DNA of 64,000 nt. It comes from Megalonaias nervosa (lineage: Eukaryota; Mollusca; Bivalvia; Unionida; Unionidae). The notes below the pieces were generated by a model that was not told the DNA's origin, made no database searches, and saw only the letters and a list, made by a program, of their open reading frames with translations. The stretch is from positions 24,796-88,795 of the forward strand of contig JAECUM010017526.1 in the NCBI GenBank assembly GCA_016617855.1, in the 5' to 3' direction. The position numbers and the translations under genes were made by a program. Within the stretch, counting starts at the first letter, position 1; each line of letters starts with the position of its first letter. Below, one piece after another: positions 18,084 through 26,209 of the stretch.

Positions 18084-18707
18084 ATGGCAAAATCGTCCAT
18101 ATTAAACTTTGATACAGAGCGGTTGGTGAAACATAAACATAACAATGAACTTCCAGATTGTCATTATCTTATAGTTGGTAGAACTGGATCGGGCAAAACA
18201 AATTTGCTTATGAATTTACTTTTAGGAGATAATTTTAACTATGATCGCGTTTATATTTACACAATTAACCCCCAACAGGATAAGTACGAGCTACTTAACA
18301 ATTATAATGACAAACTTCTTGACGATCTTGAATCTGGCGAAGATTTCTTTATTATCAAACAAACGGAAGAATTTGTTCCAGTTAATCAACTCGATTCGTC
18401 CGAACACAAAATAGTTGTTTTTGATGATATTCCGCTAAACAACGAGGAAATTAATAAAATCAAATCGTATTTTTCACTGTCGCGAAATAAGAAATGTAAT
18501 TCTATTTATCTCGCTCAAGGATATTATAATGTCGACAGATTTATCAGACGAAATACTGGCTGTTTTATATTATTTCCAGGACTTGACAATGTTGACGTTA
18601 GAAATATCGCGAACGAACAATGCGGCGACGTAACAAAAGATAAATTTATTGAACTGTACCGTCAAGCAACAGCAAATAGATATGATTCTTTTTGTTTGAT
18701 AAGTTAA
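18084..18707 (+). CDS. FtsK/HerA-type genome-packaging ATPase
   Basis: The intact 207-residue protein has a Walker A motif GRTGSGKT at residues 32-39 and a Walker B motif VVFDDI at 111-116. A later LAQGYYNVDRFIRR segment fits the sensor region of the A32-like packaging ATPase family. This enzyme pumps viral DNA into capsids in Polintons, adintoviruses, virophages and large DNA viruses. It is the first gene of the plus-strand late block and has a TTATATAATG start context. No ATPase was found in element A. Confidence 0.9.
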   Translation: MAKSSILNFDTERLVKHKHNNELPDCHYLIVGRTGSGKTNLLMNLLLGDNFNYDRVYIYTINPQQDKYELLNNYNDKLLDDLESGEDFFIIKQTEEFVPVNQLDSSEHKIVVFDDIPLNNEEINKIKSYFSLSRNKKCNSIYLAQGYYNVDRFIRRNTGCFILFPGLDNVDVRNIANEQCGDVTKDKFIELYRQATANRYDSFCLIS

Positions 18708-18786
18708 CGAATGATAAGAATAAAATGTTTCGATGTTGTATTGAAAACTGTCTACAATAATTTTTATAGAAAATAGTATATAATTA

Positions 18787-19887
18787 ATGGAAAAACAAGC
18801 AAAATATAGAAAACATATCGAAAATCTAAAAAAAACTTGCGCAGTCTCAGGCAAAATTTAAACAGCTAGTACAGCAAGCACGGCGCGGTCAAGTTGCTGC
18901 AGCAGAAACAGCAGCAACCGCTCTCAAACCAATTACTGAAGCATTACTTGGAAAACAACCTGAAACTAAACCACTATCAGAAGAAGAACTTAAGCAACTA
19001 CAGGAAAAAGGTTTACTCGGACTAGTTAAAGAACAACAAGAAGCAGCTGCTGGAAGAATTATTGAGAGATCTGATGCGGAAAAAAGAAAATTAGCTGAGG
19101 CACTTGCAGCAAATATAGCTGATCCTGCTGCGAGGCAAGCTGAAATAGATCGGCTTATAAATAATCCGCTAGAACTTGAGCAAAGATTAGCAAAATTAAC
19201 AACGCAAGAAATTAAAAATATTATAACAAATTTATCAAAAGAAATAAAAAATATTAAAGAGGAGCAAAAAAGATCTGGTGAGCTTACTGTGAGGTTTATG
19301 GAGGTTGGAGAAAAAAGACAATGGTTTATAAAAAGAGCAAATGATGCGATAAAAGATTATGAGTATGATGATTTTTTAGAGAAAGAAAATATAAAAGATA
19401 TTGATAATATAAATAAATGGACCAATGCAGAATATGACGCATTAATTAATAAATTAACTGCAATAAATTATGACGGTGCTACTGCTAAAAATGAGTTAAA
19501 CACAGTCACAGAAGAGACAAATATGCTTCAACTTTATGATAGAATGAGATATGCTGTTATTGCTTCATATTTGGAAAAACAGCAGAAAACAGCAGAGCAA
19601 AAGCTTTTGGCAGGAGGTGGAATTTTAAAAGGAGATTTTTTACATTAGATAAAACTCGTACAGAAAAATATAGAGGAGAAAAAACAGGAACTGGAGTCAG
19701 AATATTCGCATCAGTTACTGAAATGATCGGCTGATTAATGCTATTGATATCATCAAAAGAAGCAGGAAATGTTGGTGCTGAAATCGACAATGAAATTATT
19801 GACATACTTGATAATTTGAGATCGAGAAATTTATTAGCATCTGACGAATACGATACTTTGCACCGCGACTTAATCGCGGCTACTTAA
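18787..19887 (+). pseudogene. Coiled-coil virion protein with two frameshifts and a nonsense codon
   Basis: The ATG at 18787 starts MEKQAKYRKHIENLK, which shifts frame in an A8 run near 18830. The next frame is open from there to 19648 with a long Glu/Lys/Gln-rich helix (SEEELKQLQEKGLL, LTTQEIKNIITNLSKEIKNI). A second frameshift near 19640 leads to a third frame with GTGVRIFASVTEMIG, a TGA at 19732-19734, then IDILDNLRSRNLLASDEYDT to the TAA at 19885-19887. That last domain matches the end of the element A gene at 14026-15058. A structural or scaffolding role is likely. Confidence 0.65.
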
Positions 19888-19909
19888 TTTTATAAAAATA
19901 TAATAATAA

Positions 19910-20806
19910 ATGTCAGCAACATTATTACTCGACTCCAGCCAATCTGATAAAGATAGCGCAAATTTTTCAGTAAAGTATATTCCGCCAATAGAACTAGATC
20001 GTGAAAAACAATACGAAATTAGATTAATTTCATGTACTTGTTGGAATGCTATGGCAAACGTAAAAACTGGAGTAAATGATGAGTTTTCATTTATAAATAC
20101 CCTCGACAACACTTGGAAAAAAGCCAGAATTCTGAAGAACGGCGTAGAGGTTGCTAAGGTGAATTTTGAAGATGTTAATAAAAAAGTAAACGAAATTCGC
20201 ACAGCGAGCACAGAATCTGAATTTGATATTAAAATTGTATGGCCACCTAAAACTCAGCCTTGGACATCATTTAAAATTCCGCAAGGCGCCTATAACATAA
20301 CTGAACTGAATAAAACGATAAAAGAACTTATAACAGCGAATAAAGGAAACGCAGATGATTTTGAGCTAGCACCGAATTATAACACATTGCGAGCTAGAAT
20401 AAAAGTAAAAAATGGTATTATGGCTAGCTTTGCATCACCAACAAGCATTGCATCATTGATAGGATTTAAACATGATATTTATCCTGGTCTTATTGATACT
20501 CCTATCACGTATGACGGTGAATTTCCGGTAAATATAACTGAAGTAAACACAATATTGGTAAATTGCTCTATTGCATCTGGTTCTTATTCAGCTAAGGGCA
20601 GCAAAGGGCAAACTATATACAGTTTCTCGCCAGAATTTCCACCAGGTTCTCTGATGCAAATCAGTCCGCGTCATATTATTTATTATCCGCTAAACGTTGA
20701 AAACCAAATAACAGAAGTAAATCTGCAATTGACGGATCAATCTGGAAGACAGTTGGATTTTAATAATGAAGTTGTTACTTATTACGTGCATCTACGCGTT
20801 GCGTAG
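19910..20806 (+). CDS. Penton / minor capsid protein (single jelly-roll type)
   Basis: The intact 298-residue protein starts MSATLLLDSSQSDKDSANFS. It contains typical Polinton penton blocks: RLISCTCWNAMANV, WTSFKIPQGAYNITELNKTI, ASLIGF, YSFSPEFPPGSLMQISP and LQLTDQSGRQLDFNNEVVTY near the C-terminus. It should form the fivefold vertices. Compared with the element A gene it lacks the insertion of about 190 residues after the GW/GF block. It sits between the coiled-coil and pVI-like genes. Confidence 0.85.
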   Translation: MSATLLLDSSQSDKDSANFSVKYIPPIELDREKQYEIRLISCTCWNAMANVKTGVNDEFSFINTLDNTWKKARILKNGVEVAKVNFEDVNKKVNEIRTASTESEFDIKIVWPPKTQPWTSFKIPQGAYNITELNKTIKELITANKGNADDFELAPNYNTLRARIKVKNGIMASFASPTSIASLIGFKHDIYPGLIDTPITYDGEFPVNITEVNTILVNCSIASGSYSAKGSKGQTIYSFSPEFPPGSLMQISPRHIIYYPLNVENQITEVNLQLTDQSGRQLDFNNEVVTYYVHLRVA

Positions 20807-20869
20807 GCGAACAACAGTAAACATATTTTTTGAAAGATTTGACAACAAAATTATACAACCTCAGATATA

Positions 20870-21229
20870 ATGAAACAGAAAAAAGTTTACAGAAGAAAAA
20901 TAATAGGAGGATTTTTCGGAAATATATTTACTAAAATTGTTGAAAATATTCCAGGATTAGCTCGTAAAGTTGTGCCAATTGCACTTGACGCGGGTAAAGC
21001 TTTTGCAACTGGAGCTGCATCTGCTGCTGGAACTGCTGTGGGACAAAAAATATCTGATAAAATAAAAGGCGAACCTAAGACGCAAGCCGCAATCAAACAA
21101 GTTATTTCAGAAATCGCACCAACAAAAGAAACCCAACGCGCGATGATAACAACAACAAAAAAACTTTTATCACCAAAGGGCGAGCAGATTATACAAAATT
21201 TAATATCTAAAGTTACAACGCCGCAATAA
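20870..21229 (+). CDS. pVI-like minor capsid protein
   Basis: The 119-residue protein has a basic start (MKQKKVYRRK), then IIGGFFGNIFTKIVENIPG. The IxGG/F junction fits the cleavage preference of adenoviral proteases, and the segment after it would be amphipathic, as in adenovirus pVI. An Ala/Gly-rich middle and Lys-rich C-terminus follow. It lies 27 bp upstream of the major capsid gene, like the element A protein at 13525-14013. The predicted role is capsid lining and membrane disruption after maturation; this rests on synteny and motif, not on detected homology. Confidence 0.65.
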   Translation: MKQKKVYRRKIIGGFFGNIFTKIVENIPGLARKVVPIALDAGKAFATGAASAAGTAVGQKISDKIKGEPKTQAAIKQVISEIAPTKETQRAMITTTKKLLSPKGEQIIQNLISKVTTPQ

Positions 21230-21256
21230 TTTTATATAACCTAATAAAATAAAAAA
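21230..21256 (+). promoter_or_regulatory. TATA-like leader of the major capsid gene
   Basis: TTTTATATAAC is followed by AATAAAATAAAAAA directly before the ATG at 21257. Similar TATATAA words lie just before the starts at 4696, 18084, 18787, 22815, 23214, 25937 and 27091, which suggests a common late or early promoter word with very short leaders. Confidence 0.35.
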
Positions 21257-22795
21257 ATGTCTGTGAAAAATTATTTCGATTTTGCAGAAACTTATGACAC
21301 AGACAACACAGTAACAGAATTTGAGTATGTTGAATATCTTGATGAAAATTCTAACGAACCTAATAAAACTGGCATTAGAACATTTAATACACGAGACGAG
21401 GACGTATTTCTACTGCCTCACAAAGCAATGTTAGAAGTTCGTGGTCAGATTATGACAATAGATAATCCACCTGCCGCATTTGCAGCTAACTTAGAAATAG
21501 CTCTTATAAACAATGGTTGGTGTTTATTTAGAAGTGCTCGATATCAGCTGGCCAATCAAACTGTCGAAGATATTTCAAGTCACTTACAAGTTGCAAGTAC
21601 GATCTTAAATATCGTTTCGTTTTCCGACGATTACTCCAAATCAACTGCAACTAACATGATGTGGTTTAAAGATACTGGAAGTGGTATAGCAGAATCTAGA
21701 GAATTTATTCACAAAGGTCTTTTGGTACACGGAGCTAATGCCGCTGCAGATCTTGCAATTGTAATAAATTTTCTTATCGCTAATGCTAATGTTTTAGGTA
21801 TAATCGCACCAGTTGCAGGCGCTAATGCAGACGCTACAAGAATCTCACTTACTGCTGCTTGTAATAATCTTGGTATAACACCACCAGCTGCAGCTGCAGA
21901 CGGCGTTGCAATGTTAGACTTAGTTAATAATACAATTAACCCTCGAAGTATACGCTACAATGAGGGCTATGCTAAGAGAAAAGCACTTACAGCAGAATCA
22001 CGTCAGATTACAATGATGCTGCCGTTAAGTACCAAATTTGGCTTTTGCAGGGACTATAATAAAGTATTTCGTGGAGTTAAACATACGCTTATTTTAGATC
22101 GAGCAGAACGAGATGATTGTTTTCTCAGATTTGGTGGTGCTAATGTACAATTTGTTATAAACAAACTTGCGCTGTGGATGCCACGAATAACTCCGTCAGT
22201 CACTAAAGCATTAGAATTAGATAGTATGCTGGAAAAACGCACGAATAAAATTCATTTTCAGCAACATAAAATATATCAAACAGCAGTTCCGAATACCACC
22301 GACTACACATGGCGAGTTACAACAACATCGAGTGAACAGCTACCGCGTCAGTTATTTGTTGTATTTCAGCAACAAGCTCGACGTAATAACCAACAACAAA
22401 ATAATGGAGTATTTGATAACGCTGATGTTAGACGAATATATGCCAGAATAAATTCAAAACAATATCCAGAACGAGCGATCGAATGCAATTTTGCAGATGA
22501 TGAGGATAAAAACATTACTAGACCTTACATGAACCTTCTCGACTCAATGCAGAAATATCAAGATACTGGAGATGGAACTCAGATATCAGTAGAGGAATTT
22601 CGTACACTTTATCCGATATTTTACTTTGATGTTAGTAAACATAGCGAGCGAGCTGTGGACAGCACAGCTGATATTGAAATCACTTGGACGTTCGGGAACG
22701 CTCCAGCAGCAGCATTAAACGTATATGCATTAGTGTTAAGCGACAGATCTGTTACAATCGACTCTGTCGGAGGTAAAATGACAATACAAGTTTAA
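21257..22795 (+). CDS. Major capsid protein (hexon-like, double jelly-roll type)
   Basis: The intact 512-residue ORF is homologous over its length to the 459-residue element A protein. Shared blocks include FLLPHKAMLEVRGQI, ASTILNIVSFSDDYSKS, MMLPLSTKFGFCRDYNKVFRG, KLALWMPRITPSV and YPIFYFDVSKHSERA. It has an extra Ala-rich stretch at about residues 155-215 (LIANANVLGIIAPVAGANAD) that is short in the A copy, probably a surface loop between strands. The family is the Polinton hexon (F54H12.2-like). It builds the icosahedral shell. Confidence 0.92.
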   Translation: MSVKNYFDFAETYDTDNTVTEFEYVEYLDENSNEPNKTGIRTFNTRDEDVFLLPHKAMLEVRGQIMTIDNPPAAFAANLEIALINNGWCLFRSARYQLANQTVEDISSHLQVASTILNIVSFSDDYSKSTATNMMWFKDTGSGIAESREFIHKGLLVHGANAAADLAIVINFLIANANVLGIIAPVAGANADATRISLTAACNNLGITPPAAAADGVAMLDLVNNTINPRSIRYNEGYAKRKALTAESRQITMMLPLSTKFGFCRDYNKVFRGVKHTLILDRAERDDCFLRFGGANVQFVINKLALWMPRITPSVTKALELDSMLEKRTNKIHFQQHKIYQTAVPNTTDYTWRVTTTSSEQLPRQLFVVFQQQARRNNQQQNNGVFDNADVRRIYARINSKQYPERAIECNFADDEDKNITRPYMNLLDSMQKYQDTGDGTQISVEEFRTLYPIFYFDVSKHSERAVDSTADIEITWTFGNAPAAALNVYALVLSDRSVTIDSVGGKMTIQV

Positions 22796-22814
22796 TCTGT
22801 AATCGTTATATAAG

Positions 22815-23201
22815 ATGACAAAATATATTATAAAAGAAATACATTTAACTGATGGCCAAGTTAAAAAATTAGCAACTGCTGTTGCGAAGCGGAGGTCGGT
22901 TTCATTGAAGGTCAACCCGAGTGCTTTGGGGACTTTAACAAAATTATTGTTAACCAAAAATCAAGCAAATAAATACGATCGCAAAAAACCTTTCGTTTTA
23001 AATTTAAGCGCTGCACAAATAACTGCGATGTCAAAACATGGCGGTTTCTTCGGTCCGGTACTATCAGTAATAGCCAAAACATTACTGCCTAAAATTTTGC
23101 CAGTGTTAGGCACATTAGGGCTAGCAGCAGCGTCTGGGGCAGTATCTGGCGCATCAGAAAAGGCAGTTAAAGGTAGTGGAATAAAGAAAATTTTTGTCTA
23201 A
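22815..23201 (+). CDS. pX-like virion protein
   Basis: The intact 128-residue protein contains two LT/LS-xxQ repeats (HLTDGQVKKLA near residue 10 and LNLSAAQITAMSKHGG near 64). After the GG pair come a hydrophobic segment (VLSVIAKTLLPKILPVLGTL) and a basic end (GSGIKKIFV). Similar small proteins with a GG site followed by a hydrophobic patch are common next to Polinton capsid genes. The protease could cut at the GG pair. The TATATAAG leader overlaps the end of the major capsid gene spacing, and the next ATG follows 12 nt after its stop. Confidence 0.65.
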   Translation: MTKYIIKEIHLTDGQVKKLATAVAKRRSVSLKVNPSALGTLTKLLLTKNQANKYDRKKPFVLNLSAAQITAMSKHGGFFGPVLSVIAKTLLPKILPVLGTLGLAAASGAVSGASEKAVKGSGIKKIFV

Positions 23202-23213
23202 AGATTAAATATA

Positions 23214-23393
23214 ATGCCTAAACGAAAGACGACGCGAAAAAAGACAACGACGAAAAGAAAAACGACGACGAAAAAAAAGACACAAGGTGGATTTCTTCCA
23301 ATAGCCCCATTACTGGCAGGATTAGTGGGAAGTCTACTGCCGGTTCTGTTAGGACGAGGAAGAGGACTAATGCTGCCAGGAACAAGGAGATAA
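23214..23393 (+). CDS. Basic core peptide (mu/pX-like)
   Basis: The 59-residue peptide is Lys/Arg/Thr-rich at the start (MPKRKTTRKKTTTKRK). A QGGF junction and a hydrophobic segment (LPIAPLLAGLVGSLLPVLLG) follow, and it ends GRGLMLPGTRR. The end matches the GRGLRLPGT motif of the element A peptide at 11562-11774. Its 3' part is overlapped by the protease frame. Charge and position suggest DNA condensation inside the virion. It is short, but the conserved overlap and 12 nt spacing support it. Confidence 0.65.
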   Translation: MPKRKTTRKKTTTKRKTTTKKKTQGGFLPIAPLLAGLVGSLLPVLLGRGRGLMLPGTRR

Positions 23394-23770
23394 CGTCGCC
23401 GCCGACAAAGTCGCCCGCGTTAAGTAATTTTGATATACTTGATCAACTTAAAAAAGTAAAAAATTTTCACGGAGTTTATTCCAAAGATGAACTTACGGCG
23501 ATTGCATCGCCAGCGACATCGTCGCTGGGTTCTTGTCTGATAAATATACAAGATTTTAATGACGGATCTGGTACACATTGGGTAGCTGTTTTTGATAACA
23601 ATTATTTCGACTCGTTCGAAATTCCACCAAGTGACGCGGTAAAAAGATATATGAGTAAAAACAAAATAATAAATTATTCTTCTAATCAGATTCAACCAGT
23701 TGGAACTTCCGCTTGTGGATATTATTGCATAATGCTCATTAAACAGATGACCAAAAATCCAGATTTTTAA
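23222..23770 (+). pseudogene. Adenain-like cysteine protease, no ATG in frame
   Basis: The frame is open from 23222 to the TAA at 23768-23770 but has no ATG upstream of the catalytic His. The core carries GSGTHWVAVFD (His), NNYFDSFEI (Asp), QIQPVG (likely oxyanion Gln) and SACGYYCIML (Cys). Its first recognisable block, ALSNFDILDQL, matches MSNFDLLNAA of the element A protease. Upstream it overlaps the core-peptide gene in the same relative frame as in A. The start codon may have been lost, or expression may use a frameshift or non-AUG start. The catalytic residues are intact. Confidence 0.75.
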
Positions 23771-23855
23771 AAATTTATTTTGCAGTTTGATAAACAACCC
23801 TCTCACGCTAATGACGAGATCGCGATTAATTTTGTATGAACTTACAAATATAACA

Positions 23856-24025
23856 ATGTCAACATATTGTCTCAAGTGTAAAACTAAAACAGAAAAAAAG
23901 AGGAAAAAACGGAAAAAACGAAGAATAATAGAATAATGCTGAAAAGTATTTGCGCAATTTGTGGAAAAGAAAAAGTATGTTTTTGCCAGCAAAGTCAGGG
24001 GCGGGCTGTCCTGGCGTTATTTTAG
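23856..24025 (+). pseudogene. Zinc-ribbon ORF pair, probably one broken gene
   Basis: Two tiny ORFs abut with an overlapping TAATG. Positions 23856-23936 encode MSTYCLKCKTKTEKKRKK and a basic tail, and 23936-24025 encode MLKSICAICGKEKVCFC plus a short tail. Together they carry the two CxxC halves of a zinc ribbon that, in element A and other Polintons, is fused in front of the PLA2-like domain. A frameshift in the basic A-rich stretch is the simplest explanation, although two separate peptides remain possible. Confidence 0.5.
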
Positions 24026-24043
24026 TAGACGACTAAATAAATA

Positions 24044-24595
24044 ATGACGTGCAACTGCGATGCAGATAGAGATTTATGTCTCGAGCAAAATAAAATTGTT
24101 ACATATTGCCAGAAATGCAATAACAGAGAAATAATTGGAACGGGTATAGATATACATAAATTAATTGGCAAACTGCCGAAACCGAAAGGTGGTTGGACAT
24201 TGCCAGGCCATAAATATACTGGCCCGTGGAATTCGCTTGATGAGCAACTTGACGAAAATGATAATCCGCTGCCAGGACAAGAACCTTACAATCAGGTTGA
24301 CGCAATAGCGATGCGTCATGATATCTGCTACAGAGATATTGAGCAACCTAGTGGCGAAACAAAACACAGCTGCGACATAGTGATGTTAGACGAACTTCGT
24401 GAAATGAAACCAGTAAATATGCGAGAGCGTGTTGACCGAAGGCTGGTCCAGGGTATTATTGGAGCAAAATATAAACTCGGACTCGGAGAGTCTGGACTAG
24501 GTAGAGACTTATATGATGACCCAGCGACAACGTCGCTTGCAGTCCAACTACATAGACCTAAAAAAAAAAAAAATTTCCGTGATGCAAGGTTGTAG
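24044..24595 (+). CDS. PLA2-like (VP1-type) protein, probably N-terminal part of a PLA2-integrase gene
   Basis: The 183-residue ORF starts with several Cys (MTCNCDADRD, YCQKC). The PLA2-like domain follows, with calcium-loop YTGPWNSLDEQLD (about 58-70) and catalytic-type HDICY (92-96). The tail is LAVQLHRPKKKK. In related elements a similar HxP tail leads directly into the integrase core. Here a run of 14 A at about 24560 and a TGA shortly after separate the two. A role in membrane breach during entry is likely by analogy with parvoviral VP1. The calcium-loop second Gly is replaced by Trp, which may weaken activity. Confidence 0.75.
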   Translation: MTCNCDADRDLCLEQNKIVTYCQKCNNREIIGTGIDIHKLIGKLPKPKGGWTLPGHKYTGPWNSLDEQLDENDNPLPGQEPYNQVDAIAMRHDICYRDIEQPSGETKHSCDIVMLDELREMKPVNMRERVDRRLVQGIIGAKYKLGLGESGLGRDLYDDPATTSLAVQLHRPKKKKNFRDARL

Positions 24596-25443
24596 CAAAT
24601 GCTGTTGATGACATTTGGGCAATAGATTTAGTTGATATGTCAAATCTAGCTCAATTTAACGTTGGCGCTGATGGCGCTCCACGGAGATATCTTTTTAATG
24701 TTGTCGATGTTTTTAGTAAATATGCGTTTAGCGTACCGGTCTCGGATAAAACAGGGACCTCAATGATTGACGCGCTAAAGCACATAATGACTACTACAGA
24801 AAGAAAGCCGAATAGAATCTGGACCGATCACGGAGCAGAGTTTTTTAACAAAAAGTTCGAGCAGTTTTTGGAACAAAATAACATTAAAAAATACGTTACT
24901 GGAAATGAGGGAAAAAGCGTCATTGTCGAGCGATTTAATCGCACGCTTAACGAAAAAATTCATAAGTATTTGACAGCTAAAAACACGAATAAATATATTG
25001 ACAATTTACAGAAAATTGTTGACGAATATAATAACACGAAACATCGAACCACTAGAATGTCACCAAATGACGCGATTGCAAATCCAATACTAGCTAACGA
25101 AAATATGTACCGAAGACACAAATTTAAAGTTGGCGATAAAGTTAGAATTTCATTGACGAAAAAAACGTTTGAAAAGGGATTTACTCCGAACTGGAGCGAA
25201 GAAGTATTTGTTGTTGATAAAGTACTTTTAACAATACCAGTTACATATTCGTTGAAAGACTTATTAGGAGAACCTATAACTGGCAGTTTTTACGAGCAAG
25301 AACTTCAGAAAACAGAACAAGATATATTTGTTATTGAAAAAGTTATTAAAAAGCGCGGCAACAAAAGTTTAATTAAATGGCGCGGATATAGCGATAAATT
25401 TAATAGTTGGGTACCAACTAAGTCGATTACATCGACTGAATAA
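24596..25443 (+). pseudogene. Retroviral-type integrase with C-terminal chromodomain, start lost
   Basis: Upstream of the first Met (24637) the same frame reads DDIWAIDLVDM, which supplies the first catalytic Asp, so the protein begins further 5'. The second Asp is in IWTDHGAEFF and the Glu in VIVERFNRT, 33 residues apart, as expected for a DDE integrase. An SH3-like region (KFKVGDKVRISL) and a chromodomain (VIKKRGNKSLIKWRGYSDKF) follow. The frame is blocked upstream by the TGA near 24580 next to the A14 run, so it may be the C-terminal part of a PLA2-integrase fusion. The enzyme would integrate the element; the chromodomain may bias target choice. Confidence 0.8.
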
Positions 25444-25900
25444 TATTATTATAAATTTGCTCGTATTTTCTTAGTACTGACCTACATTTTACTGGTTTAC
25501 ATAAAGAAATTAAGTGTAATTTTCTCGCATCATTAACTGGCATTAAATTAAATATTTTAACAAAAATGAAATCGTATTTTATGTTTCTTTGTTGTCCCGG
25601 TACTTTTACGTTTAGAAAGGGCCTTATAAGTTGCCAAAATATTTGGTGCTCGGCAACGCTAAAATTATATTTTAATATTTTTTTGGCAATGTGGTACTTA
25701 ACATCATACCGCCCAATTGTCGGTCTACTTAAATGTTTCTTGCTAACAACAACATCATCTTCGTCATCGTCATAGTTATACAAAATATCATTTTCAGTAT
25801 AACCAGCAAATCTGTCGTCGGTGATATTTTTTAATGTGACATTAGGAACTGAAACAAAATCTTCCGAGTAAAGTTGAGCCAGTCTCTCGATTAAGCTCAT
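25427..25900 (-). CDS. Unidentified conserved-looking protein
   Basis: The intact 157-residue ORF overlaps the integrase end by 17 bp, tail to tail. It has an acidic stretch (YNYDDDEDDVVVSKKHL), a middle with YDVKYHIAKKILKYNF and VAEHQIFWQLIRPFLNV, and a basic Cys-containing end (SLCKPVKCRSVLRKYEQIYN). I do not recognise a family. A transcription-factor role is possible from position and composition, but this is weak. No counterpart was found in element A. Confidence 0.55.
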   Translation of the reverse strand: MSLIERLAQLYSEDFVSVPNVTLKNITDDRFAGYTENDILYNYDDDEDDVVVSKKHLSRPTIGRYDVKYHIAKKILKYNFSVAEHQIFWQLIRPFLNVKVPGQQRNIKYDFIFVKIFNLMPVNDARKLHLISLCKPVKCRSVLRKYEQIYNNIIQSM

Positions 25901-25936
25901 TATTATAATAATCTTTTTATCTAATTAATATATAAT

Positions 25937-26209
25937 ATGGAAATAAAATATCATTGTCGAGTTAATATACTAAACAAAAATGAATTAGCCGAAGCAGTTC
26001 GAAATTGCTTGCTGGGATATAATTTTCATTTTGTTGACGTTATGATAACATTGGGCGAATCTGATAAATTTTTGTTAACAGCAGCGGATAAAATAAAACT
26101 TAATACAAATGCGATGATGACAATACGACTAAATCGCGATGACATAATGGAATTTGGTCATAATTGTCTTTCTCGTAATGATATAGGAAATATTAATTAT
26201 CATATCTAA
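25937..26209 (+). CDS. Unidentified small protein
   Basis: The 90-residue ORF (MEIKYHCRVNILNKNELAEA...) has a TATAATATGG start context and overlaps the HNH gene by 17 bp, tail to tail. There is no signal peptide, membrane segment or motif that I recognise. It looks like a small soluble alpha/beta protein. Confidence 0.45.
   Translation: MEIKYHCRVNILNKNELAEAVRNCLLGYNFHFVDVMITLGESDKFLLTAADKIKLNTNAMMTIRLNRDDIMEFGHNCLSRNDIGNINYHI

Noticed and set aside
23420..23992. The 190-residue minus-strand ORF opposite the element B protease
   Set aside because: It is the antisense shadow of the protease, whose catalytic motifs on the plus strand are unmistakable.
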